Of a stretch of DNA of 38,843 nucleotides, positions 9,240 through 16,440 are shown piece after piece. Position numbers and translations under genes: made by a program. Source of the DNA: Mycolicibacterium pyrenivorans (GTDB taxonomy: Bacteria; Actinomycetota; Actinomycetes; Mycobacteriales; Mycobacteriaceae); contig NZ_JACKSH010000072.1 of assembly GCF_025821625.1 (NCBI RefSeq), forward strand, positions 1-38,843, written 5' to 3'. Every line of letters starts with the position of its first letter. Within the stretch, counting starts at the first letter, position 1. The notes under the pieces were generated by a model that saw nothing but the letters and a program-made list of their open reading frames with translations, made no database searches and was not told the DNA's origin.

Positions 9240-9540
9240 CTTCGACGGCCCGACCGGCGGCCCCGCCAGACGATTCGCAAGGTGGTAGCCGCGGGTCTTT
9301 TTGAGCTGCGGGAGACGACCTACGCCGCCAGGTCGATGCGCAGTGTGGCCGCCAGGGCCGGGGTCTCACCGGCGAGCGCCTACCGCTACTTTCCGTCCAA
9401 GAACGCCCTGGTGGCGACCATCTACCTGGATCTGCTCAGCGACGCTCCCCTGCACGTCGACGTCAACGAGACGACGAAGAGTCGGGTCAGCGCCACGATG
9501 CACGACATGGCGCTCGTCGGCGCCGACGAACCCGCGCTGC
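9240..9540 (+). pseudogene. TetR-family regulator remnant (N-terminal DNA-binding part only)
   Basis: The frame encodes a clear TetR helix-turn-helix: RQTIRKVVAAGLFELRET, then MRSVAARAGVSPASAYRYF and SKNALVATIYLDLLSD. It continues for a few helices to VGADEPALQ and then breaks abruptly. About 90 residues of a usual ~190-220 remain, and the ligand-binding domain is missing. No convincing start codon was found in frame, and another frame just upstream (SETPAEPSLRTRAVRTSTARP) looks like a TetR N-terminus, so a frameshift near 9260-9275 is also possible. The sequence runs directly into an FprB-like fragment in a different frame, so this is a deletion scar rather than a working repressor. Confidence 0.75.
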
Positions 9541-10425
9541 AATGTCGAGATCGGCAAGCATCTCAGTCACCGGGATCTGCTGGATCATCACCACGCGGTG
9601 ATCTACGCAGTGGGTTCCTCGACCAGCCGTGACCTCGGCATCTCCGGAGAAGACCTGCCCGGCAGCCATCCAGCCTCCGACTTCGACGGCTGGTACAACG
9701 GTCATCCGGACCACGCGGGGCACCGGTTCGATCTGACAGGCCGGCAGGCGGTCATCATCGGAAACGGCAACGTCGCCCTCGACGTCGCGCGGATGCTGTT
9801 GATGGCCCCGGACGGGCTGCACGGCACCGACATCGCCGAGCATGCGCTGGAGGCGTTGTCGCACAACTCGATCGAGGAGGTGGTGATCCTCGGCCGCCGG
9901 GGCCCGCGCAACGCGGCGTTCTCCGTGGGCGAGTTCCTGGCGCTCGGCCACTTGGCCAATGTCGACGTCGTCATCGACGACCCCGGCCTCGACGCCGAGC
10001 TGGCGCCAGATCCGGGCGACGACATCGAGACCGCGACGAAACTCGAGATCGCGCGGGAGTACGCGCGGCGGGTGCCGCGGCCGGGCAACAAGCGCATCGC
10101 CTTCCGGTTCCACCACACCCCGACCGCTGTCGAGGGCACCGATGCCGTCGAGGGTCTGCGGATCAACGGCTCCGAGGTGATCGAGACGTCGCTGGTGCTG
10201 CGCTCGATCGGCTACCGCGGCGTGCCGATCCCCGGTCTGCCGTTCGACGAGTCGACAGGCACCGTGCCGCACATCCGCGGGCGCGTGACCGACGCCCGTC
10301 CCAGGACGAAGTTCGTCACGGTCGAGGAGATGCTCTCGACCGTGCAGCACAGCCGCGGTGAAACTTGGATGACAGCAACGTCAATTACTACGTCCCAGCT
10401 AAACCGCCAGATGGCCACCAGCTAA
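9541..10425 (+). pseudogene. FprB-like ferredoxin-NADP reductase remnant (internal part)
   Basis: From NVEIGKHLSHRDLLDHHHAV onward the translation matches the adrenodoxin-reductase/FprA-FprB family: the AVIYAVGSS segment, the NADPH-binding VIIGNGNVALDVARML motif, VVILGRRGPRNAAFS and VLRSIGYRGVPIPGLPFD. The N-terminal FAD-binding part (and any ferredoxin domain, as in FprB) is absent. The C-terminus departs from the family after GRVTDARPR: the expected GWIKRGP...GTNK segment is replaced by an unrelated ~39-residue tail (KFVTVEEMLSTVQHSRGE...) that I cannot assign. Both ends therefore look truncated by deletion. The frame stays open because there are no stops, not because the enzyme is whole. 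Confidence 0.78.
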
Positions 10426-10500
10426 TAGCATTGCCCTTCCCTCACTCAGCCGTCGGTGCTATTTTGCTTGCACAGCAGACATCAGAATTGGGGGAATATC

Positions 10501-11475
10501 ATGGGTTTTGTCATGCGGTCGGGCGCTGCGGTGGCAGTCGCAGCGGTCACCGGGGCCACGATCATGGCTACGCCGATGGAGCGGCCTGCAATGGCAGTCA
10601 GCGATGCCGAGTCGTTCACTCCGGTTAATCTGACCGCATCGTCGCGCATGCTCTACCCATGGCCGTTGACAATCGCACCGGACAGGAATTCACGACGCGG
10701 TGACGCCGCGCCGAATGCGGCGTCGGTCGCCGAGGAGTCGACCTCGACCCCGGACCAGATAGACGACCAGTTCATCGAGTTCCGCAACGCGGCGCGCACC
10801 GACTTCCACACGTTCGCCAACGAACTCGGCTACCTCGGCAAGCAGATGTACATCGCCGTCAACTTCGGCGAAACCCTCGTCGCGAGCGCGGTCTTCAACG
10901 GCACCGACATGCTTCGCGGTGAAGGAGTGCTCAAGAATCTCGGCGAGATGACCTACGACGCCTTCCTGGCCGGCCTCTACATCGTCGTGGACAACCTCTA
11001 TCTCGCGATACCCGGTCTGCCGCCGATCGTCACTCTGCCCGACCGCGGACCCGTGGACAGCCCGCCCGAGTGGAGGCGCCCACTGCCCCCTCAGCCGGGT
11101 CGGCCCCTTGTCGTCCCGTTTCCGAACGGGCCAGAAGCTTCGGACGCACTCGTCGACGACGCGGCGGCCGTGACTGACGACGAGTCGGTGGCCGAAAAGG
11201 ACTCCGGCACCGAGGCAGTCGCGGCGGATGTTCCCGACGAGGCCGGTGACTCCGACGTGCCGCCGGCCGGCGACGACAGCGAGGGCGCCGAGGGCGCCGA
11301 CGAGCAGGAGGACCTGCAGGAGGAGCAGGCCGAGGCCGAGGAGTCGGACGCCGAGGAGTCGGAGGAGTCGGAGGAGTCGGAGGCTGAGGAGCAGGAGGCA
11401 GAGGAGTCGGCCAGCACGGCCCCGCAGGACTCCGAGTCCGACGATGAGGGTGCGACGGACGCGACTGACGAGTGA
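10501..11475 (+). CDS. Secreted protein with long acidic Glu/Ser/Asp-rich tail
   Basis: This protein has 324 residues from the ATG at 10501, which has GGGGGAA just upstream; an in-frame ATG at 10456 is less likely. Residues 1-30 look like a signal peptide (SGAAVAVAAVTGATIMATPM). The middle (~60-190) is a folded-looking region with aromatic helices (FRNAARTDFHTFANELGYL, YDAFLAGLYIVVDNLYLAIPG), followed by a Pro-rich hinge. The last ~120 residues are almost entirely Glu, Asp, Ser and Ala with repeated EESEESEES units. The protein is strongly acidic and probably exported or cell-envelope associated. I recognise no named family, although the N-terminal style recurs in mycobacterial secreted proteins. 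Confidence 0.78.
   Translation: MGFVMRSGAAVAVAAVTGATIMATPMERPAMAVSDAESFTPVNLTASSRMLYPWPLTIAPDRNSRRGDAAPNAASVAEESTSTPDQIDDQFIEFRNAARTDFHTFANELGYLGKQMYIAVNFGETLVASAVFNGTDMLRGEGVLKNLGEMTYDAFLAGLYIVVDNLYLAIPGLPPIVTLPDRGPVDSPPEWRRPLPPQPGRPLVVPFPNGPEASDALVDDAAAVTDDESVAEKDSGTEAVAADVPDEAGDSDVPPAGDDSEGAEGADEQEDLQEEQAEAEESDAEESEESEESEAEEQEAEESASTAPQDSESDDEGATDATDE
11338..11412 (+). repeat. Short tandem GAGGAGTCG-type coding repeat
   Basis: The sequence is built from degenerate 9-nt units (GAGGAGTCG and variants) that encode the EES/AEES tail of the secreted acidic protein. Units are in frame, so copy-number change would lengthen or shorten the tail without a frameshift. Confidence 0.7.
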
Positions 11476-11552
11476 CGCGGTCGGCTAGAGCCTGAAACCT
11501 TGGGCGAACCCGCGCGGCGGCAGGTCCGTTCGCGGTCGTGACGACGGCGATT

Positions 11553-12092
11553 TCACCAGCATGGAGCGAGGAAACGCCTGATCATCTCCCGCTCGGTGCC
11601 GCGGTCGTCGACAGGCCAGAACAGGAGCGACAGCACGACACGGACGATCCACTGCGCGGCCACGGGGTCATCGGTGAGGCCGGCGAGTTCGGACGCCAAT
11701 GCGAGCGGCATGGCCGATCGGCCGATCCACTGCATGCCGGATGCACCGTGCATCGGCCGCAGCAGCGCTTGCCCGAGCGGGTCTGCCCGGATCTGATCGA
11801 GCGCCACCTCCACCGCGGTCACGGTTCGCTCGGGACCGCTCAGCCCCTGCACCGCGGTGCGCACCGACTCGACGATGCGCTCCGCCTCCCGTGCCAGCAC
11901 CGCGTCGCGGATCTGAGTCTTGCCTCCGACGTGGCGGTAGATCGTGGCCCGCGAGCAGTGCACCCGAGCCTGCAGCGCCACGATGTCGAAGGCGTCGATC
12001 CCGTCGCGCGCCATCAGTTCGGTGGCCGCAGCGTAGATCCGCTCAGCGGCCGCGTCACGCCGGTCACCGACAAGCCAGTCATCGCGTGCCAT
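11553..12092 (-). CDS. TetR-family transcriptional regulator
   Basis: This 179-residue protein starts at the ATG at 12092, chosen because GAAGGGG lies 8 nt upstream; a longer form from 12152 is possible but would run through the operator. The N-terminal helix-turn-helix is RIYAAATELMARDGIDAFD, then VALQARVHCSRATIYRHVGG and KTQIRDAVL. The remainder is a helical ligand-binding domain (ALDQIRADPLGQALLRPM, WIVRVVLSLLFWPV). It diverges from the cytochrome P450 gene and most probably represses that gene and itself through the TCTCA/TGAGA sites between them. Confidence 0.88.
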   Translation of the reverse strand: MARDDWLVGDRRDAAAERIYAAATELMARDGIDAFDIVALQARVHCSRATIYRHVGGKTQIRDAVLAREAERIVESVRTAVQGLSGPERTVTAVEVALDQIRADPLGQALLRPMHGASGMQWIGRSAMPLALASELAGLTDDPVAAQWIVRVVLSLLFWPVDDRGTEREMIRRFLAPCW

Positions 12093-12124
12093 CGTCGTCG
12101 CCCCTTCGAGAAGTCGCGGCCCAA

Positions 12125-12143
12125 GTATCTCAACCTGAGACAC
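12125..12143. promoter_or_regulatory. Probable TetR operator (inverted repeat)
   Basis: TCTCA-ACC-TGAGA is a perfect 5-bp inverted repeat, and the flanks GT/AC extend it to 7 of 8 pairs. It lies 33 bp upstream of the TetR start, inside the divergent TetR/P450 intergenic region, the usual place for an autoregulatory TetR operator. Confidence 0.55.
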
Positions 12144-12186
12144 TTTCACCAATCTTTCTCAGCGTTGCCGCAGATCCGCCCGCGGT

Positions 12187-12271
12187 GCTGAGACCGGCCC
12201 ATCGGACCGGGTCGACCTGCGGTTTCCGACTTTCGCCATCGCGTTGACGGGGGGCCTCCGCCGGTCTCAGC
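12187..12271. promoter_or_regulatory. Paired 11-bp inverted repeats before the P450 gene
   Basis: GCTGAGACCGG (12187-12197) and CCGGTCTCAGC (12261-12271) are perfect reverse complements separated by 63 bp. Both contain the TGAGA/TCTCA core also seen at 12125-12143, and a further TCTCA lies at 12157-12161. The right copy ends 8 bp before the GTG at 12280. They may be secondary operator sites or allow looping by the TetR protein. Confidence 0.45.
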
Positions 12272-12279
12272 CTGTAAGG

Positions 12280-13500
12280 GTGAGAGTCCAGGACAGCCGA
12301 CTCGGTATGGCGTTGTTCGCCGACGAGTCCCTTCAGAATCCGTATCCGCTCTACCGCCGAATGCTCGACCACGGCCCGGTGCACCCCGTCGGCGACTCCG
12401 GATTCTTCGCGGTGTGTAGTTGGGATGCCGTCAACGACGCGGTGGCGCGCCCGGAGGACTTCTCGTCGAATCTGACCGGCACCATGACCTACCACCCCGA
12501 TGGCACCGTCGGCCTTTTCCCGATGGACGAGCTCGGCGGTCCGACTCAGGTACTGGCCATCGCTGATGACCCGGCCCATGCGGTACATCGCAAGAAACTC
12601 GTTCCCCAGTTGGCCGCCAAGCGCATCCGCGCGCTGGAATCGTTCGTCGCCGCGGCCACCGCTTCTCTGTGGCGGGACGAAGTACAGGACAACCGCGTCG
12701 AGTGGATGAGCGCGGTGGCCAACCGCCTTCCGATGATGGTGGTGTGCCGGCTGATCGGTGTCCCTGACGAAGATGCCGACCGACTCGCCGCCTGGGGTTA
12801 TGCAAGCACTCAACTGCTGGAGGGGCTGGTAGGTCAGGAACAACTGGCTGCCGCTGGTACCGCGGCGATGGAACTGGCCGCATACGTCGCGACGAAGTTC
12901 GCGCAGGAGGACGGCAATCCGCGGGACACCCTCCTCGGCGACCTCGCTACCGCCTGTGCCACAGGCGAACTCGACGTCATGACCGCGCAGATGATGATGA
13001 TCACCTTGTTCGGCGCCGGCGGGGAGTCGACCGCGTCGCTGATCGGCTCCGCAACCAGCATCCTGGCGACGAGACCGCAGGTACAGCGGCAATTGCGCGA
13101 AAACCCCGGCCTGATACCGGTGTTCCTGGAGGAGGTACTGCGGTTTGAACCGCCGTTTCGCGGTCACTACCGGCACGTGTTGCGTGACTGCACCCTGGCC
13201 GGTCACGACCTGCCCGGCGGGTCGCGGTTGATCCTTCTGTGGGGAGCGGCCAACCGGGACCCCGCGCATTTCGAGTCGCCCGACGAGTTACGGCTCGATC
13301 GTGCGAACGGCAAGGGGCACATTGCCTTCGGCAGGGGCGCCCATTTCTGCGTCGGTGCCGCCCTCGCCCGCATGGAAGCCAGGATCGTGCTCGAACATCT
13401 CCTGTCGCAGACGACGAGGATCGAGGTGGTGGAAACCGGCCGATGGTTGCCCAGCCTGTTGGTGCGCCGCCTCGAACGCCTCGTCCTGGCCGTCCACTAG
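12280..13500 (+). CDS. Cytochrome P450
   Basis: This is a heme monooxygenase of ~406 residues. The I-helix oxygen-binding motif is in TLFGAGGESTAS (AGxxS/T type), the K-helix ExxR is EEVLRFEPP, and the heme-binding loop is FGRGAHFCVGAALARME, with the Cys codon at 13348-13350 as axial ligand. Length and motifs indicate an intact soluble bacterial P450 that needs separate ferredoxin and reductase partners. The start is uncertain: GTG 12280, ATG 12307 and TTG 12244 are all in frame and none has a well-spaced ribosome binding site. The gene is divergent from a TetR gene that likely controls it. The substrate is unknown; nearby oxidoreductase and Rieske genes suggest catabolism of a lipid, terpene or sterol-like compound. 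Confidence 0.92.
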   Translation: MRVQDSRLGMALFADESLQNPYPLYRRMLDHGPVHPVGDSGFFAVCSWDAVNDAVARPEDFSSNLTGTMTYHPDGTVGLFPMDELGGPTQVLAIADDPAHAVHRKKLVPQLAAKRIRALESFVAAATASLWRDEVQDNRVEWMSAVANRLPMMVVCRLIGVPDEDADRLAAWGYASTQLLEGLVGQEQLAAAGTAAMELAAYVATKFAQEDGNPRDTLLGDLATACATGELDVMTAQMMMITLFGAGGESTASLIGSATSILATRPQVQRQLRENPGLIPVFLEEVLRFEPPFRGHYRHVLRDCTLAGHDLPGGSRLILLWGAANRDPAHFESPDELRLDRANGKGHIAFGRGAHFCVGAALARMEARIVLEHLLSQTTRIEVVETGRWLPSLLVRRLERLVLAVH

Positions 13501-13503
13501 TCG

Positions 13504-14583
13504 CTACAGCGCGAACCGTCCGGCGAAACCGCGCAGCGGCAGGTCGGCGCTGGTAATCAGGCCAGGAGCTGCCCGGACGACGGACTCGATCGAGTTGAGC
13601 GCAGGCATCCCGGTGACGGTCATGCCGATGGACGCGAAGCTGGCGGGATCGGACAGGTCGACGCCGGGCTTGGGGAAGATCATGTGCTTGTTGTAGATGT
13701 TCGGATCACCCTTGATCGCAGTGATGTAGCAGCCCTTGATGTCCCAGCTCGGATCGGTGTGGGGAGTCATCTGCCACTCGAGGTGTGTCTCGACGCGCGC
13801 CACGCCGTCGACCATGCCCTGGTACTTGATGTAGTTGCCGCCCAGCGAGCCCTTCGGCAGCTGATACCAGCCCAGGTCGACGTCTTTCGTGCACGCACCG
13901 AGTTCGTAGCTGAACTTGACCTCGTCGAGCGTCAGGTCGAAGCAGTCGGCCATCATCAGCACGCTGTCGGCGAACACCCGGGTGTACTTCTCCAGCTTGC
14001 CCGGGATCTCCGGATCGTCAACGGGCTGACCGTAACCCACCTCGATCCAGGTGTCCCTGGAGTGGTGGCAGGACACGTCGACCGATTCGATCGTGGTGAC
14101 GTTCTCGATGTCGGCGACGTCCGCCGAGCACACGACGCCGAGGATCTGGTTCACGCCGGGGTTCATCCCGGTGCCGTAGAACGTCGAACCGCCCTTCTCA
14201 CAGGCCTCTTGGAGCAGCTGGGTGACCGGCTTGCCCGAGGAGTGCGGGTGGTTGCGGTCGCGGTGCCACCCGGTGATCCAGTCTGCGGTGGTGACGATGT
14301 CGATGCCGGCCTCGAGAATCCGGACATAGAGGTCCTCATCCGGGAAGACACCGTGGAAGGTGAGCACATCCGGTTTCGCGGCGATGATCTCCTCGATCGT
14401 GCCGGTGGCCGTCACCCCGTTGGGTGCCAGCCCGACGAGTTCGCCGGTGTCCCTGCCGATCTTGTCCGGCGAATAGCAGTGCACGCCGACGAGTTCGAGG
14501 TCGGGTTGGGTGGCGATCCGTTTGATCATCTCGGAGCCGACGTTTCCGGTGGCGACCTGGAAGACGCGGATGGGCTCGCTCAT
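13504..14583 (-). CDS. Dihydrodipicolinate reductase-like oxidoreductase (second paralog)
   Basis: This 359-residue protein starts at ATG 14583 with AAAGG upstream. The N-terminal Rossmann segment reads VFQVATGNVGSEMI, followed by the same domain plan as the 1528-2613 protein (SPDKIGRDTGELVGL here, NPDKVGQDVGELCGL there). The two are diverged paralogs. The dinucleotide loop ATGNVG differs from the GTGFVG of its relative, so cofactor preference may differ. The gene lies 20 nt downstream of the Rieske oxygenase gene on the same strand, so it likely works in the same pathway, for example as a dehydrogenase acting on the oxygenase product. It converges with the P450 gene, with 3 nt between the stops. 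Confidence 0.82.
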   Translation of the reverse strand: MSEPIRVFQVATGNVGSEMIKRIATQPDLELVGVHCYSPDKIGRDTGELVGLAPNGVTATGTIEEIIAAKPDVLTFHGVFPDEDLYVRILEAGIDIVTTADWITGWHRDRNHPHSSGKPVTQLLQEACEKGGSTFYGTGMNPGVNQILGVVCSADVADIENVTTIESVDVSCHHSRDTWIEVGYGQPVDDPEIPGKLEKYTRVFADSVLMMADCFDLTLDEVKFSYELGACTKDVDLGWYQLPKGSLGGNYIKYQGMVDGVARVETHLEWQMTPHTDPSWDIKGCYITAIKGDPNIYNKHMIFPKPGVDLSDPASFASIGMTVTGMPALNSIESVVRAAPGLITSADLPLRGFAGRFAL

Positions 14584-14603
14584 GGAATGCCTTTCTGCAG
14601 CGG

Positions 14604-15638
14604 TCACTGGCTGGGTTGTCGGGTGTTGGCGGCGGCCAGTTCGGCGGCGCTTCCGCCCTTGCCGTCGGGATAGAACTTCATCGCCCACTTGCGGATCGCG
14701 GTGAACCCTTCCAGCTCCGAACTGGCAAGCGCAGGCGGGTCGGAGTAGCGCTGGTGCGCCCAGATGTGGATGTCCTGACTGAACTGCCGGATGACCTCCG
14801 CACCGAACTCGGTGGCCTTCGCCTCGGCCCGCACGGGGTCCTTCCCGGGGGTGCGGCCGATGTAGACCATGAACCGCACGTCGGAGGTGGACTCGTCGAC
14901 CGGGGTGATGGCCGAGATGGTGCGGTTGTCGATCATCCCCCAGCTCTTGGTCACCGCGATGCCGAGTCCGCCGTTGATGGCTTCGACCCCGCTGTTGACG
15001 TCCTCGATCTTCTGTCCGTCGTCACCTTCGAACGTGATGGTGAAGTCGACATAGGACACCGGGTCGTCGAAGTCGTGACGGGTGAACACCGGAACGATCG
15101 GGGTGTTGTGCACGTACTTGAAGTGCGCGAAGTCCACGCCGTTCTCCAGCACGTACTGCGGGTGCATTTCCAGACCCTGCCGGAACAGCCGCTGCTGCGG
15201 GTAGTAGTCCGCGGCACTGCTGTCATCGCCGAAGGCGTCGAAGATGTCGGGGGCGTCGAAGAACGGATCCCGGTTCTCGATGTCGTGCCAGATGTACACC
15301 GACTCGTTGCGTTCGACCACCGGGTAGGTCTTGATGCGGCGGCCGCGGTTGGGTCGGTCCTCGTAGGGAATGCACACGTTGCGTCCCTGCTGGTTCCACT
15401 GCCAGCCGTGGAACGGGCACTGCAGCACCTCGCCTTTCACCGTGCCGCCGTAGCCGAGGTGGGCACCGAGGTGTTCGCAGTAGGCGTTCATCACCGTGAC
15501 CTGACCGGACTCGGCGCGCCAGGCGATCATCTCCTGATCGAAGTACTTCATCGTGTGGACGTCACCGACGGCGATCTCGTCGGACCACGCGACCTGAAAC
15601 CAGCCAGTCGGTTTCATCGACAGGGGTGGCTTGGCCAT
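14604..15638 (-). CDS. KshA-like Rieske non-heme iron oxygenase
   Basis: This 344-residue oxygenase component has the Rieske [2Fe-2S] motif Cys54-x-His56 and Cys74-x2-His77 (AYCEHLGAH and QCPFHGW). The mononuclear iron site is in ENGVDFAHFKYVH, with Asp169 as electron bridge, His172 and His177, and Asp289 (QFSQD) as likely third ligand. The pattern is close to 3-ketosteroid 9-alpha-hydroxylase oxygenases, but several such paralogs with other substrates exist in mycobacteria. No reductase gene is adjacent. It is the first gene of an operon with the oxidoreductase at 13504-14583 and diverges from a TetR gene. Confidence is high for the family and low for the substrate. Confidence 0.9.
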   Translation of the reverse strand: MAKPPLSMKPTGWFQVAWSDEIAVGDVHTMKYFDQEMIAWRAESGQVTVMNAYCEHLGAHLGYGGTVKGEVLQCPFHGWQWNQQGRNVCIPYEDRPNRGRRIKTYPVVERNESVYIWHDIENRDPFFDAPDIFDAFGDDSSAADYYPQQRLFRQGLEMHPQYVLENGVDFAHFKYVHNTPIVPVFTRHDFDDPVSYVDFTITFEGDDGQKIEDVNSGVEAINGGLGIAVTKSWGMIDNRTISAITPVDESTSDVRFMVYIGRTPGKDPVRAEAKATEFGAEVIRQFSQDIHIWAHQRYSDPPALASSELEGFTAIRKWAMKFYPDGKGGSAAELAAANTRQPSQ

Positions 15639-15677
15639 CGAGGATCCCTTCGCGTCCGGCTTCGGTCCAGCTGAATG

Positions 15678-15723
15678 GTAGAACAGTCAATGAAAGAAAC
15701 ATAGTGGGTTCTACGAAACTTTC
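15678..15723. promoter_or_regulatory. Nested inverted repeats in the divergent Rieske/TetR promoter region
   Basis: GTAGAAC (15678-15684) and GTTCTAC (15708-15714) form a perfect 7-bp inverted repeat. GAAAG (15692-15696) and CTTTC (15719-15723) form a second one interleaved with it. The 99-bp region separates divergent genes, so these are candidate operators for the adjacent TetR protein. Confidence 0.45.
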
Positions 15724-15725
15724 GC

Positions 15726-15731
15726 TATCCT
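15726..15731 (+). promoter_or_regulatory. Putative -10 box of leaderless TetR transcript
   Basis: TATCCT fits TANNNT and ends 6 nt before the ATG at 15738. The interval has no ribosome binding site, so transcription probably starts at the A of the ATG. Confidence 0.45.
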
Positions 15732-15737
15732 CTCTTC

Positions 15738-16379
15738 ATGACCGAGGCGGCCGAGTCGACGCAGGGCCCGACGCCGGCGCGCCGCACCAACCGCCGCGGT
15801 CAGGCGACCCGCGAGAACATGTTGAAGGCCGCGCTGCGGTCACTGGCCTCGGGCGACCCGGGGTCGGTGTCGGCCAACCGGATCGCCAAGGACATCGGCG
15901 CCACCTGGGGCGCGGTGCAGTACCAGTTCGGGGACGCCGACGGCTTCTGGGCCGCGGTGTTGCACCGCACGGCGGAGCGCCGCGCCGAACTCTTCTCCAC
16001 CGTCGACGAGGGCGCACCTCTCCGGGACCGGGTCGCGGGGATCGTCGATACGCTGTATCACGGCCTGGCAGAACCGGATTCGCGCGCCATCGAGAACCTG
16101 CGCGCCGCGCTGCCGCGCGACCACGGCGAGCTGGAGCGGTTGTATCCGCAGACCGCGGCCGAACTGTATTCGTGGGGTCAGTCGTGGCTGGAAACGTGCC
16201 GAAACGCGTTCGCGGGTCTCGACGTCGACCCCGACCGCGTGCGGGAGGTCGCCACCCTGATCCCCGGCGCCATGCGCGGTCTCGTGTCGGAGCGCCAGCT
16301 CGGCTCCTATGCCGATCTCGACGTCGCCCGCCGGGGCCTGACCAACGCGCTCGTCGCCTACCTTCAGGCAGCGGACTGA
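15738..16379 (+). CDS. TetR-family transcriptional regulator
   Basis: This 213-residue protein has an N-terminal helix-turn-helix (RENMLKAALRSLASGDPGSV, then ANRIAKDIGATWGAVQYQFG) followed by a helical regulatory domain. A short disordered N-terminus (TEAAESTQGPTPARRTNRR) precedes the DNA-binding domain. The gene diverges from the Rieske oxygenase operon, and the shared 99-bp region holds two inverted repeats, so it is the probable local repressor of that operon. The transcript seems to be leaderless. The ligand is unknown but is likely the oxygenase substrate or a metabolite of it. Confidence 0.88.
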   Translation: MTEAAESTQGPTPARRTNRRGQATRENMLKAALRSLASGDPGSVSANRIAKDIGATWGAVQYQFGDADGFWAAVLHRTAERRAELFSTVDEGAPLRDRVAGIVDTLYHGLAEPDSRAIENLRAALPRDHGELERLYPQTAAELYSWGQSWLETCRNAFAGLDVDPDRVREVATLIPGAMRGLVSERQLGSYADLDVARRGLTNALVAYLQAAD

Positions 16380-16428
16380 TCAGCCCTGTCAAAGTCGGCG
16401 ATCACGTCGACGCCGACAATCGACACGC

Positions 16429-16434
16429 TAGCTT
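16429..16434 (+). promoter_or_regulatory. Putative -10 box of leaderless hydrolase transcript
   Basis: TAGCTT (TANNNT) ends 6 nt before the ATG at 16441. A weak -35 candidate TCGACG lies at 16407-16412, with a 16-bp spacer. No ribosome binding site is present. Confidence 0.45.
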
Positions 16435-16440
16435 TCACGA

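Noticed and set aside
11338..11412. CRISPR-like repeat
   Set aside because: The units are 9 nt, contiguous and in coding frame; there are no spacers and no cas genes.
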